Origin: Mycolicibacterium flavescens
GTDB lineage: Bacteria; Actinomycetota; Actinomycetes; Mycobacteriales; Mycobacteriaceae
DNA: 64,000 nucleotides
Direction of reading: 5' to 3'
Assembly (NCBI RefSeq): GCF_001722335.1
Contig: NZ_MIHA01000017.1
Span: 71,044 to 135,043 of the forward strand
Shown here: positions 17,135 through 25,424 of the stretch, one piece after another
How the letters are laid out: every line of letters begins with the position of its first letter
How positions within the stretch are numbered: the stretch's first letter is position 1
Position numbers and translations under genes: made by a program
The notes under the pieces: generated by a model
The model's input: only the letters and a program-made list of their open reading frames with translations
Databases searched by the model: none
Told to the model about the DNA's origin: nothing

Positions 17135-17949
17135 AGTTCAGCGATCACCTTGGCGAACGCCTCGGCGTGCAACTGCTGCACGGTGAAGTACGTGACGCCG
17201 TAGGTGTCGCGATAGCCGCGCAGCGTGTCGGCGATCTCGGCGGGAGAGCCGGACAGCACCGCCGGGGTGGCCAGCAGTTCCGCCTCGGACAGGTGCGGCA
17301 GGAACTGGCGGGTGATCGACAAATCGGGGCGCCCGGAGTCGTCGGTCGGCAGCGCGGTGATCGCGATGTTTAGCTCCAGATCGGCGAACCGGTCGCCGGC
17401 GGCCTCGCGCACGAACGCGATGCGGTCGGCCAGCGGATCGGACTCGGCGGTGATCGGCGCCCCGCCCGTCAGGCCGATGATGGCAGCGCGCCGCGCCGCC
17501 AGCGTCAACAGCTTGTCGCCGTTGCCGGCGATCAGGATCGGCACGTCGGGTGCCTCTGATGCGATGTGCTCGGTGACATGGCGCAGCCAGTCCACCCGCT
17601 GGCCGGCCGACGGGAACGGCAACTCGGCCTGTTCGAACTCCGCCTCGACGTACCCGGCGCCTAGGCCGAGGTCGAACCGGCCGCCCGACAGATCCCGCAG
17701 CGTGGTGACCTCGCGGGCCAGCAGCGCGGGCCGGTAGAAGCCGGCGTTGAGCACGAACGTGCCGACCCGCAGGCGCTGCGTGGCCATCGCCATCGCGGTC
17801 ATCATCGGGAACGGCGCCGTCGTGTAGAGGTGGTCGGCGACGTGCACGATGTCGTAGCCCATGTCCTCGGCGCGGCGCGCCCAGTCCTGCACCGACTTCT
17901 GCCGCCGCCCGGCCTGCAGTCCCACACCGAACCGGAAGGGTTTGGTCAC
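17131..17949 (-). CDS. LLM-class F420-dependent oxidoreductase
   Basis: 272 residues beginning MTKPFRFGVGLQAGRRQKSV, with the luciferase-like TIM barrel and LDLGLGAGYVEAEF-type loop of the mycobacterial F420 subgroup. Hydride transfer with coenzyme F420 is inferred from the family. Target unknown. It ends tail to tail with the BVMO gene; the two need not work together. Confidence 0.85.
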   Translation of the reverse strand: MTKPFRFGVGLQAGRRQKSVQDWARRAEDMGYDIVHVADHLYTTAPFPMMTAMAMATQRLRVGTFVLNAGFYRPALLAREVTTLRDLSGGRFDLGLGAGYVEAEFEQAELPFPSAGQRVDWLRHVTEHIASEAPDVPILIAGNGDKLLTLAARRAAIIGLTGGAPITAESDPLADRIAFVREAAGDRFADLELNIAITALPTDDSGRPDLSITRQFLPHLSEAELLATPAVLSGSPAEIADTLRGYRDTYGVTYFTVQQLHAEAFAKVIAEL

Positions 17950-18025
17950 GCGGTCATCGTATGGCGATCACAACTCGGCAAAGGATGTTTGGCGCACGAC
18001 ACCGCGGGGCATAAACCTGCCGCCG

Positions 18026-18106
18026 ACTTCGACACTCGAAGTCCACAGACTCGAAGGACTTGTTGCCCCGATCCGGCCCGTCGTGAACCATCCGACGGGC
18101 CGGATC
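18026..18106 (+). promoter_or_regulatory. two dyads and a direct repeat in front of the YbdK-type gene
   Basis: ACTTCGA-CAC-TCGAAGT at 18026-18042 is a perfect dyad. ACTCGAAG recurs at 18034 and 18049. GATCCGGCCCGTCG at 18070-18083 and its complement at 18093-18106 form a perfect 14-base stem ending 12 bases before the ATG. The latter could block translation or act as an operator. Confidence 0.5.
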
Positions 18107-18118
18107 AATATTCTTCCC

Positions 18119-19219
18119 ATGGCCACTCACCCCACGATCGGCGTCGAAGAAGAGTTCCTGCTCGTTGACTCGGCGAGCGGGGAACCCGTCGCGCGCAACG
18201 AGACCGTCGCCCGCGAGGCCGCCGCCCGCGGCGTGAAACTGCAACTCGAGCTGACGACGTGCCAGGTCGAGACCGCCACCGAGGCCGTCGGCTCCGCCAT
18301 CGCCCTGCAACAGCAGCTGATCGCGCTGCGCCGGGCCACCGCCGAGGCCGCCGAACAGGCCGGCGCGCAACTGCTCGCGGTCGGGCTGCCGCCGACCCTG
18401 CCACACGAATTCCCGATCACCGACACACCGCGCTACCGCCGGATCGCCGAGCGGTTCGGGATGATCGCCCACGAGCAGGGCATCTGCGGGTGCCACGTGC
18501 ACGTCGCGGTACCCAGCCGCGAGATCGCCGTCCGGGTCAGCAACCGGCTGCGACCCTGGCTGCCCAGCCTGCTCGGGCTCAGCGCCAACTCCGCGATCTA
18601 CCGCAACTCCGACACCGGCCACGCCAGTTGGCGCAGCGTGCTGTGGGCGCGCTGGCCCAGCGCGGGGCCGCCGCCGCACTTCGACTCGGTCGACGAGTAC
18701 GACGCCGTCGTGCAGATGATGCAGCAGGCGGGGGCCATGCTCGACGACGGCATGGTCTATTGGGACGTCCGCCCCTCCGCCAACTTCCCGACGATCGAAG
18801 TGCGCGTCGCCGACGTGCCCGCGACCGTCGCCGACACCGTGCTGCTGGCGGCGTTGACCAGGGCCGCGGTGATGACCGCTCTCGACGACGAACGGCGCGG
18901 CGAACCGGTCCCGCCGCTGGCGCCGCACGCGCTCAAGGCCGCGTACTGGAAGTCCGCGCGCGACGGGATCGACGGCGACGCCGTGGATCTGGTCGACGGC
19001 CACGCCCGGGTCCCGGCCGGCGAACTGCTCGGCCGCCTCGTCGAACACGTCCGGCCCGCGCTGGAGGACGTCGGCGACTACGACCTCGTCGTCGACGGAC
19101 TGCGCCGGGTCACCGAGGCCGGCAACGGCGCGTCGCGCCAACGCCGGGCCTGGCAGCGCGGCCACGACGTGGGCGACGTGGTCGCCGCGGCCGCCGAGGC
19201 CACCCTCGAAGGCTGTTAG
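18119..19219 (+). CDS. YbdK-type carboxylate-amine ligase (glutamate-cysteine ligase type 2 family)
   Basis: 366 residues from ATG at 18119, giving [20 protein letters not shown], the family's standard start. Later motifs include [15 protein letters not shown] and [19 protein letters not shown]. Members use ATP to join a carboxylate to an amine; some have weak glutamate-cysteine ligase activity. The natural product is unknown, since mycobacteria use mycothiol rather than glutathione. It ends convergently over rskA by four bases. Confidence 0.88.
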   Translation: MATHPTIGVEEEFLLVDSASGEPVARNETVAREAAARGVKLQLELTTCQVETATEAVGSAIALQQQLIALRRATAEAAEQAGAQLLAVGLPPTLPHEFPITDTPRYRRIAERFGMIAHEQGICGCHVHVAVPSREIAVRVSNRLRPWLPSLLGLSANSAIYRNSDTGHASWRSVLWARWPSAGPPPHFDSVDEYDAVVQMMQQAGAMLDDGMVYWDVRPSANFPTIEVRVADVPATVADTVLLAALTRAAVMTALDDERRGEPVPPLAPHALKAAYWKSARDGIDGDAVDLVDGHARVPAGELLGRLVEHVRPALEDVGDYDLVVDGLRRVTEAGNGASRQRRAWQRGHDVGDVVAAAAEATLEGC

Positions 19220-19923
19220 GCCAGCGGCAGTTCGGCGAACGGCGCGCCGGTCGGCCGCTCCGACCCGCCCGGCGGTTCGATGGTGAACGCCAGCGTGCGG
19301 GAGTCGCCGAGGTCGGGCAGCACCGCGGTGGTCGACGGCGCGACCGCGCCCTGATCCATCGTTCCCGCGGAGTGCGCACCCTTCTCGTCGACCAGCCACA
19401 TCTGGTACACCGTGCCCGGTTGCGGCGGGGAGACGTTGTTCATCACCAGCACCCCGGCATCCTTCTCGCGGGAGAACACCACGGTCGCGACGCCGCCGCC
19501 CGGGATTTCGCCGGACACCGTCCGCACATCGGGGGCGGCGAACACCTGCTCGGCCGTCGACACCGGTGCGGGACGCAGCGCCAGACCGGCGCCGAGCGCG
19601 CCGAGGCCGACGACGAGCACCGCCGCGGCGGCCAGCGCCGGTTTCTGCCAGCGCCGCGGGCGCAGCTCGCGCACCGGGGCCGGTCCGCGTACCTCGGCGA
19701 GCAGGCGGGTGCGCAGCTCGGCGGGCGGTTCGACCGCGGTGGCCGCCGACAGCACCGCCAGCGTCTCGCGTGCGGTGCGCACCTCGTCGGTGAACGCCTG
19801 CGCGAGCGACGGCGGCGCGGTCGCGACCCGGCGGTCGATGTCGGCGCGTTCGGAGTCGCTCACCGCGTGCAGCGCGTACGGCGCCGCCAGCGCGATGAGA
19901 TCGGTATCGATTGGCTCGGTCAT
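19216..19923 (-). CDS. rskA: anti-sigma-K factor RskA
   Basis: 235 residues from ATG at 19923. A cytosolic N-terminal region of about 85 residues ([22 protein letters not shown]) binds sigma factor. One membrane helix ([20 protein letters not shown]) and an extracytoplasmic RskA domain ending with [15 protein letters not shown] follow. It holds SigK until cleaved by membrane proteolysis. ATG overlaps the sigK TGA. Confidence 0.92.
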   Translation of the reverse strand: MTEPIDTDLIALAAPYALHAVSDSERADIDRRVATAPPSLAQAFTDEVRTARETLAVLSAATAVEPPAELRTRLLAEVRGPAPVRELRPRRWQKPALAAAAVLVVGLGALGAGLALRPAPVSTAEQVFAAPDVRTVSGEIPGGGVATVVFSREKDAGVLVMNNVSPPQPGTVYQMWLVDEKGAHSAGTMDQGAVAPSTTAVLPDLGDSRTLAFTIEPPGGSERPTGAPFAELPLA

Positions 19924-20501
19924 GGCACCCCCAGGCACTTGCGGAGGCCGCGGATGCCGTCGCGCATCCGCGATTTGATGGTGGCCAGGTTGGCCGACAA
20001 CCGTTCCGAGACCTGCGCGTAGGTCAGGCCGTCGTAGTAGGCGAGTTGGATGCACTCGCGTTGGACGTCGGTCAGCGAGCCCAGGCAGTCGGCCACCTGG
20101 CGGCGTTCGTCGCGCAGGATCACCGAGTCGGAGACGTGGTCGGCAGGCGTGTCGGCGGTGGCCGCGCCGTAACGGTTCTCCCGGTGGGTGGCGGCCTGCT
20201 CCGAGCGCACCCGGTCGACCGCGCGCCGGTGCGCGAGCGTCATCAGCCACGCCAGCGCCGACCCGGCCGACGGGTCGTAACCCCCGGCGGTGCGCCACAC
20301 CTGCAGGTAGACGTCCTGGGTGGTCTCTTCGCTGTAGCCGGAGTCGCGTAGCACCCGCGAGACCAGCCCGAAGACCCGCGCGCGGGTCCGGTCGTAGAAC
20401 GTGGCGAACGCTTCGACGTCCTGTTCGGCCACCTGGCGAAGCAGTTCGTCGAGGTCGGATGTCACGAGCGGTAGCCTAGCCACCGGCGTCAGCACCGTCA
20501 T
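19920..20501 (-). CDS. sigK: ECF sigma factor SigK
   Basis: About 193 residues from ATG at 20501; an alternative GTG at 20465 (180 residues) has TAGGCT 8-13 bases upstream and could be a leaderless start. Sigma-2 region [20 protein letters not shown] with [15 protein letters not shown] and sigma-4 region [19 protein letters not shown] are clear and close to M. tuberculosis SigK. SigK drives mpt70/mpt83-type genes there. It sits directly after DUF1365 and before rskA. Confidence 0.92.
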   Translation of the reverse strand: MTVLTPVARLPLVTSDLDELLRQVAEQDVEAFATFYDRTRARVFGLVSRVLRDSGYSEETTQDVYLQVWRTAGGYDPSAGSALAWLMTLAHRRAVDRVRSEQAATHRENRYGAATADTPADHVSDSVILRDERRQVADCLGSLTDVQRECIQLAYYDGLTYAQVSERLSANLATIKSRMRDGIRGLRKCLGVP

Positions 20502-20503
20502 GA

Positions 20504-21268
20504 TTATCGTGATCTGGCCGCATGTGCCACCAATTCGGTTGAGGGAGCGTCTCTTTCGCGGGCTCGCCGGTCGCTGCGGACCACCGGCACCCGGCGCAGC
20601 CACAGCGTCAGGTGCTGGATCCGCAGATCCACCGCCGTCATCAGCGGCGCCAGCGGGGCGGTGAACTGCAGTCGCAGCACCTCCCGCAGGGTGGCCGGCC
20701 GGCGGGTGCCGCGCACGGTCGCGATGAACGCCGGTTCGTCGTTGCGGTGCAGCGAGACCGTGATGTCCAGCGCGTCGTCGGGATGCGGGGCGCGCACCAG
20801 GTAGTGCCCGTCGGCGCCGTTGAACGGCGACACCCGCAGCTGCTTGGGCGTCATCGACACCCCGTCGGGGCCCGGCGGCAGCAGGTAGGCGTGCCGGCCG
20901 CCGCGGGTGTTGTGCATCTCCATCACCACGTGGCGCAGCACGCCGTCGGCGTCATGGCACCAGTACAGGGTGACCGGGTTGAACACGTAGCCGAGGACCC
21001 GAGCCTGCAGCAGCGCGGTGACGCGGCCGCCGGTCAGGTCGACGCCGTGCCCGCGCAGGAACGCGTCGACCCGGTCGCGCAGCGTGTCGCCGGGCGCGCC
21101 GTCGAGGTGATCGGCCGGGTCGAACCGCGCGAACGGCCGCAGCCAGCGCGGCAGCGAGGGCAGCCGGTCGACGTCGACGTACCAGCTGTAGCCGGGGTGC
21201 TCGAAGTAGTGGTGGACCGGGGCACGCCGCAGGTGGGTGACCCGGGTCCGGTACAAACAGGCGTCCAC
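20504..21268 (-). CDS. DUF1365 family protein
   Basis: 254 residues from GTG at 21268 (MDACLYRTRVTHLRRAPVHH, then YFEHPGYSWYVDVDRLPSL). The family is linked to lipid or fatty-acid modification, often next to an amine oxidase and a cyclopropane synthase. Here those partners are absent. Its TAA lies two bases before the sigK ATG, so it is in the sigK operon. Confidence 0.85.
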   Translation of the reverse strand: MDACLYRTRVTHLRRAPVHHYFEHPGYSWYVDVDRLPSLPRWLRPFARFDPADHLDGAPGDTLRDRVDAFLRGHGVDLTGGRVTALLQARVLGYVFNPVTLYWCHDADGVLRHVVMEMHNTRGGRHAYLLPPGPDGVSMTPKQLRVSPFNGADGHYLVRAPHPDDALDITVSLHRNDEPAFIATVRGTRRPATLREVLRLQFTAPLAPLMTAVDLRIQHLTLWLRRVPVVRSDRRARERDAPSTELVAHAARSR

Positions 21269-21308
21269 ATCAGGTATTCGGAGCCGTCTTCGCCGCGGAT
21301 GGGTGGGT

Positions 21309-22394
21309 TCAGGCGGGGCAGTACAGCGCGTCGAGGATCGCCGCGCGCGGGTCTTCCACGGGCGACGCCGCCGCCGGCTCCTGGGTCAATGTCATGGCGA
21401 CCGCGGGCCCGTCGAGGGGCTTGGCCATGAAGCTGTGGTAGCCGGGCACGTCGCCGCCGTGCCCCCACGCGGTCACGCCGCACGGCAGCGACGCCCGGGC
21501 CAGCCCGAGTCCGTAGCGCAGGACGCCGTCGCCGTCGGGCATCGGGACCGTCTGCATCATCTGCTCGAGCAGCGGCGCCGGTACCACCCGCCCGTCGAGC
21601 AGCGCGGTGAGGAACGTGGTGACGTCTTCGTTCGTCGACACCAGGCTGCCGGCCATCCCCGCCGCCGAGGCGTTGAAGTCGGTGACGTCGGCGCGCCGGC
21701 CGTCGACGAGTTCGTAGCCGTGGGCGAGCGGCGCGCGCAGGCCGCGGTCGGCGGGGTCTGGGAAGTAGGTGTCGAGCAGGCCGAGCGGCAGGATGACCCG
21801 CGCGGTGACCGCGACGGCCGCGGGCAGCCCGGTCACCTTCTCGATCAGCAGACCCGCGATGACGTAGTTGGTGTTCGTGTACTTCATCGCGGTCCCGGGC
21901 GGGAACTGGGCGGGCCGGGTGAGCGCCATGTCGAGCAGGCGATCGCCGGTCACGGGTTCGGCGGGGACTGCGGTGATCTCGTCGAAGTACTCGGGCAGGC
22001 CGCTCTGATGACGCAGCAGTTGGCGCACCGTGATCTTGGCCGGATCGATGCCGTCGCCGCGGATGCGGCCGGGCAGGTACCGCTCGACGGGCGCTTCGAG
22101 CTCCAGTGCGCCTTCGGCCACGAGTTGCAGAATGGTCGCGGCGACAAAGGTTTTCGTGATGCTGCCGACCCGCACGTGGGTGTTGGGTGCGAATCCGGCT
22201 CCGGTCGCGACGTCGGAGTGGCCGGCCGCGAAACGCGTCAGTTCCGGTCCGTCGCGGACCACCGCGACGCCGCCGGCCAGATCGTCTTCGGCGACGGCGC
22301 GGGCGAGTTCGGTTTGGACACCGGGCGGCTGGGCGTGAACCGGGGCGGCGGTCAGGACCGCCAGGATCAGGGCGACGACTCCTGCGATGCGCAC
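21309..22394 (-). CDS. secreted serine hydrolase, beta-lactamase/class C family
   Basis: 361 residues from GTG at 22394, which overlaps the upstream TAG (TAGTG); the frame is open to GTG at 22415. VRIAGVVALILAVLTAAPVHA is a signal peptide. The SxxK motif is in VGSITKTF; the Tyr motif is YTNTNY and a late motif WGHGGDVPGY resembles HxG. It is likely an esterase or D-amino peptidase. True beta-lactamase activity is not implied. Confidence 0.85.
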   Translation of the reverse strand: MRIAGVVALILAVLTAAPVHAQPPGVQTELARAVAEDDLAGGVAVVRDGPELTRFAAGHSDVATGAGFAPNTHVRVGSITKTFVAATILQLVAEGALELEAPVERYLPGRIRGDGIDPAKITVRQLLRHQSGLPEYFDEITAVPAEPVTGDRLLDMALTRPAQFPPGTAMKYTNTNYVIAGLLIEKVTGLPAAVAVTARVILPLGLLDTYFPDPADRGLRAPLAHGYELVDGRRADVTDFNASAAGMAGSLVSTNEDVTTFLTALLDGRVVPAPLLEQMMQTVPMPDGDGVLRYGLGLARASLPCGVTAWGHGGDVPGYHSFMAKPLDGPAVAMTLTQEPAAASPVEDPRAAILDALYCPA

Positions 22395-23461
22395 TACGCC
22401 GAGCGTAGTGGCCACGAGTGCGCGGCGGCCACCAGACCTTGCACCAGTTCGGAAGTCGCCGGGCTCAACCCGTCGTCGCCCGGTAGCTGACTGCGGGGGC
22501 TCAGGCCGCGTACCCGTGGCGTGAGTTCGAGTTGCGCTCCGCCGTCACGCATCCGGTTGACCGGGTTGTCCGGATGCAGCCCCCGCAACTCGCGCGGCAT
22601 CGCGTCGAGGTCGGTGACCACGTGATATCCCGGCACCCGCACATGGTCGGCAAGATGTTGGGCCAGTTGGCGATTGCGGCCGCCGGCCAGTAGCTGGGTG
22701 CTGCGCCCGATACGGCCGTAGCCGTGCAGCGACACCGCGACGTCGACGTGGTCGAGGAACTCCGCGAGGCGTTCGGACTCTGCTGCGAGATATGAAGCCG
22801 ACGGCAGATGGTGCGGGTAGTGGTCGGGGTGGCGCACCACGTAGAGCGAGGCGCCGGCGGCGTCGGCGGCGCGGTCGGCGATCACGTCGGTCATCTGCTC
22901 GAGGCCGCCGCCGTGGATGGCCATGAACCCGAAACGCGACCGCAGCGTGCTCGACTCGCTGACCCCGGGCTGGGCCAGCAACTCCGAAAGTGTCTGCGGG
23001 CCTGCCGATTCGGAGTCGTGGGTGCGCGACGGCCAGTGTGCGGGGTCCCAGCGGCGCAGGAAATCCACCCAGCGTTGGGGGAGACCGTGGTGTTCGGCGC
23101 CGTCGATGATCCGCTCGAGGTATCCCGGCCGCGGCGGCCCGGGTTCGACGCGGTGGTCGATGTAGACCCACGCCTCGGCGGGCCCGTCGGCGGTGTGCAC
23201 GACCAGCCGGTCGCGCCGGTAGCGCACCGGCACACCCTCGGCGCTGTCGAGCACCGCGAGGTCACGGTCGGACAGTCGCCACAACACCCCGTGCACCTCG
23301 GACCCGTCGAACGGTTCGACCGTGGCCACGCCGCGTTCGTTGATCAGCCAGTCGTGGTCGGCGAGCTTGGCTGGTCGGGGATCGACCGCGTCCGGGCACC
23401 GCAGGGCCATCTGGGTCACGTTCAGGTTCGACCCGTAGGCGAAGTAGGGGTGCTGTCGCAC
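22394..23461 (-). CDS. fusion of gamma-glutamylcyclotransferase-like and poly-gamma-glutamate hydrolase-like domains
   Basis: 355 residues from GTG at 23461. Residues 1-115 match a GGCT/AIG2 fold, with YFAYGSNLN and later LVVHTADGPAEAWVYIDHR. Residues about 165-350 resemble phage-type poly-gamma-glutamate hydrolase: FGFMAIHGGGLEQMTD with zinc-binding His and Glu, then VSLHGYGR. Both domains act on gamma-glutamyl bonds in their families. It is coupled to the serine hydrolase. No signal peptide was seen. Confidence 0.8.
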   Translation of the reverse strand: MRQHPYFAYGSNLNVTQMALRCPDAVDPRPAKLADHDWLINERGVATVEPFDGSEVHGVLWRLSDRDLAVLDSAEGVPVRYRRDRLVVHTADGPAEAWVYIDHRVEPGPPRPGYLERIIDGAEHHGLPQRWVDFLRRWDPAHWPSRTHDSESAGPQTLSELLAQPGVSESSTLRSRFGFMAIHGGGLEQMTDVIADRAADAAGASLYVVRHPDHYPHHLPSASYLAAESERLAEFLDHVDVAVSLHGYGRIGRSTQLLAGGRNRQLAQHLADHVRVPGYHVVTDLDAMPRELRGLHPDNPVNRMRDGGAQLELTPRVRGLSPRSQLPGDDGLSPATSELVQGLVAAAHSWPLRSA

Positions 23462-23489
23462 GCCTGTCAGATTGCCACAATCGGCTGAC

Positions 23490-24716
23490 TCAACCGGCGA
23501 AGGTCAGGTAGATCAGCAGCACGTTCAGCGCGCTGATCAGCGCGGCGACACCCCAGCCCGCGATCGTCGTCGCGCGGTGGTTGGTGTCGTCGCCCATCAG
23601 CGCGCGGTCGCTGGTCAGCCGGATCAGCGGGATCAGCGCGAACGGGATGCCGAAGGACAGCACCACCTGCGAGAGCACCAGCGCGCGGCTCGGGTCGACG
23701 CCGATCGCGAGGATCACCAGCGCGGGCAGCAGGGTGATCAGCCGGCGCAGCACCATCGGGATCGAGCGGTAGAACAGGCCCTGCATGATCATCGCGCCGG
23801 CGTAGGCGCCCACCGACGACGACGCCAGCCCCGAGGCGAGCAGGCCGATCGCGAACAGCAGCGCGACCGTCGGGCCCAGGGTGTCGGCGACCGCGGCGTG
23901 CGCGCCCTCGATCGAGTCGGTGTTCTCCCGTCCCTGCAGGTTGGTGGCGGCCACCAGCACCATCGACAGGTTGACCGCGCCGGCGATGACCATCGCGACG
24001 CCGACGTCCCAGCGGGTGGCCCGCAGCAGCATGCGCCGGACCGGGCCGGGTTCGGGGTGGCCGTGCCGGTCACGGACCAGGCCGCTGTGCAGGTACACCG
24101 CGTGCGGCATCACGGTCGCGCCGAGCATCGCGGCCGCGATCAGCACGCTCTCGGTGCCCGCGAACCGCGGCACCAGCCCGCCCGCGACCTCGCCGACCGG
24201 TGGCGCCGAGACGACCAGGCTGGCCAGGAAGCCGACCGCGATGACCGCGAGCAGACCCGTGATCACGCTCTCGAAGGTGCGTTGGCCGCGCCGGTCCTTG
24301 ACCACCAGCAGCAGCAGCGAGACGACGCCGGTGATGATGCCGCCGGTGAGCAGCGGCAGGTCGAACAGCAGGTACAGCGCGATGGCGCCGCCGACGACTT
24401 CGGCGAGATCGGTTGCCATGGCGACCAATTCGGCCTGCAGCCAGTAGGCCAGCCGGGTGGGGCGGCGCATCCTCGCGCCGACGGCTTCGGGCAGTGAGTG
24501 CCCGCTGACCAGCCCGAGTTTGGCCGAGAGGTACTGCACCAGGCACGCCATGATGTTGGCGGCGACGATCACCCAGACCAGCAGGAAGCCGAACTGCGCG
24601 CCCGCGCTGACGTTCGCGGCGACGTTGCCCGGGTCGACGTAGGCGATCGCGGCGACGAACGCGGGCCCGAGCAGCATCAAACCCGGCCGTGGCCGTACCT
24701 CGCTGCGCTGGATCAA
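23490..24716 (-). CDS. mntH: Nramp-family Mn2+/divalent metal transporter
   Basis: 408 residues from TTG at 24716, with GTGGGG upstream. The DPGNVAAN motif of helix 1 and the MPHAVYLHSGL motif of helix 6 hold the metal-binding residues. About eleven membrane helices are expected. It imports Mn2+ with protons. An inverted repeat just upstream probably controls it. Confidence 0.93.
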   Translation of the reverse strand: MIQRSEVRPRPGLMLLGPAFVAAIAYVDPGNVAANVSAGAQFGFLLVWVIVAANIMACLVQYLSAKLGLVSGHSLPEAVGARMRRPTRLAYWLQAELVAMATDLAEVVGGAIALYLLFDLPLLTGGIITGVVSLLLLVVKDRRGQRTFESVITGLLAVIAVGFLASLVVSAPPVGEVAGGLVPRFAGTESVLIAAAMLGATVMPHAVYLHSGLVRDRHGHPEPGPVRRMLLRATRWDVGVAMVIAGAVNLSMVLVAATNLQGRENTDSIEGAHAAVADTLGPTVALLFAIGLLASGLASSSVGAYAGAMIMQGLFYRSIPMVLRRLITLLPALVILAIGVDPSRALVLSQVVLSFGIPFALIPLIRLTSDRALMGDDTNHRATTIAGWGVAALISALNVLLIYLTFAG

Positions 24717-24727
24717 CGAAACCCCAC

Positions 24728-24758
24728 TTTCTATCCGGGCTTGCGAATAGAAAAGTTA
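24728..24758 (-). promoter_or_regulatory. mntH promoter and candidate operator
   Basis: TTTCTAT (24728-24734) and ATAGAAA (24747-24753) form a dyad 12-37 bases upstream of the TTG start. On the minus strand TAACTT (24753-24758) could be the -10 box. TTAGGGTAGCC at 24756-24766 resembles half of a DtxR/IdeR/MntR-type box. Confidence 0.5.
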
Positions 24759-24793
24759 GGGTAGCCGAAACCTTCGGCGTGTCGGTGAGGGGG

Positions 24794-25039
24794 TTACTTG
24801 CCCCAGCCGCCGAGGTTGATCACCAGGCCGCCGCCCCACGGCCAACCACCCCAGTAGGGGCCGGTCTGGACCGACGGTGAAGTGACGATCTGCGAACTGC
24901 CGTTGGTCTGGCACTGCGTGGTGTTGGGTCCGACGTTGGCGCACTGCGGAGCGGCGGCGGCGATCGGAGAGGCGAACAGGGCCGCGCCGATTGCGCCTAC
25001 GGCGAGAACGGGTGCGGCGTAATGAGAGAAAGAGTTCAT
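24794..25039 (-). CDS. small secreted protein, paralogue-like of the next gene
   Basis: 81 residues from ATG at 25039, with TAGGAGG upstream. A signal peptide (VGAIGAALFASPIAAAA) is followed by a short Cys-pair segment, APQCANVGPNTTQCQTNG, and a Gly/Trp-rich tail. It belongs to a group of tiny mycobacterial exported proteins of unknown role. The ribosome site lies in the loop of ATGGCC-TTAGGA-GGCCAT. Confidence 0.78.
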   Translation of the reverse strand: MNSFSHYAAPVLAVGAIGAALFASPIAAAAPQCANVGPNTTQCQTNGSSQIVTSPSVQTGPYWGGWPWGGGLVINLGGWGK

Positions 25040-25124
25040 GCGATGGCCTCCTAAGGCCATAAAACCGCTGTCGGCGGTGTTTTGTTCCGCCGCGTGAAAG
25101 GCGTTGCGCCTCAACCCCGATGGA

Positions 25125-25391
25125 TCAGGGGAAGAAGAAGCCGTCGCCTTCCCACATGCTGCCCCAGGGGCCGACGTACTCCTGCTCGGCGGGGGTGGCG
25201 TTGATCTGGACGTTGCCCGGAGTGGCGCATTCGGTGGTGGACCCGCCGATGGCCTGCGCGCCGCCGGTGTCCACACACTGCGGCAGTGTCGGATTGGCCG
25301 GTTCCGCACCGGCCAGCGGTGCTGCGGCCAGACCCGCCGCGATGGCGCCCGCGGCGATCACCGGTGCGAGATAACGAAGTGTGGTCCGCAT
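25125..25391 (-). CDS. small secreted protein
   Basis: 88 residues from ATG at 25391, with GAAGGA upstream; a GTG at 25397 is also possible. The signal peptide ends near PLAGAEP. The mature part has PQCVDTGGAQ and STTECATPGNVQIN, similar in layout to the next protein. Function unknown. Tandem placement suggests an old duplication. Confidence 0.78.
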   Translation of the reverse strand: MRTTLRYLAPVIAAGAIAAGLAAAPLAGAEPANPTLPQCVDTGGAQAIGGSTTECATPGNVQINATPAEQEYVGPWGSMWEGDGFFFP

Positions 25392-25424
25392 AGGCACGTC
25401 CTTCTGTCTAGGTCTACCCCGGCC

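Noticed and set aside
17954..19399. 481-residue minus frame.
   Set aside because: Shadow of the YbdK-type ligase.
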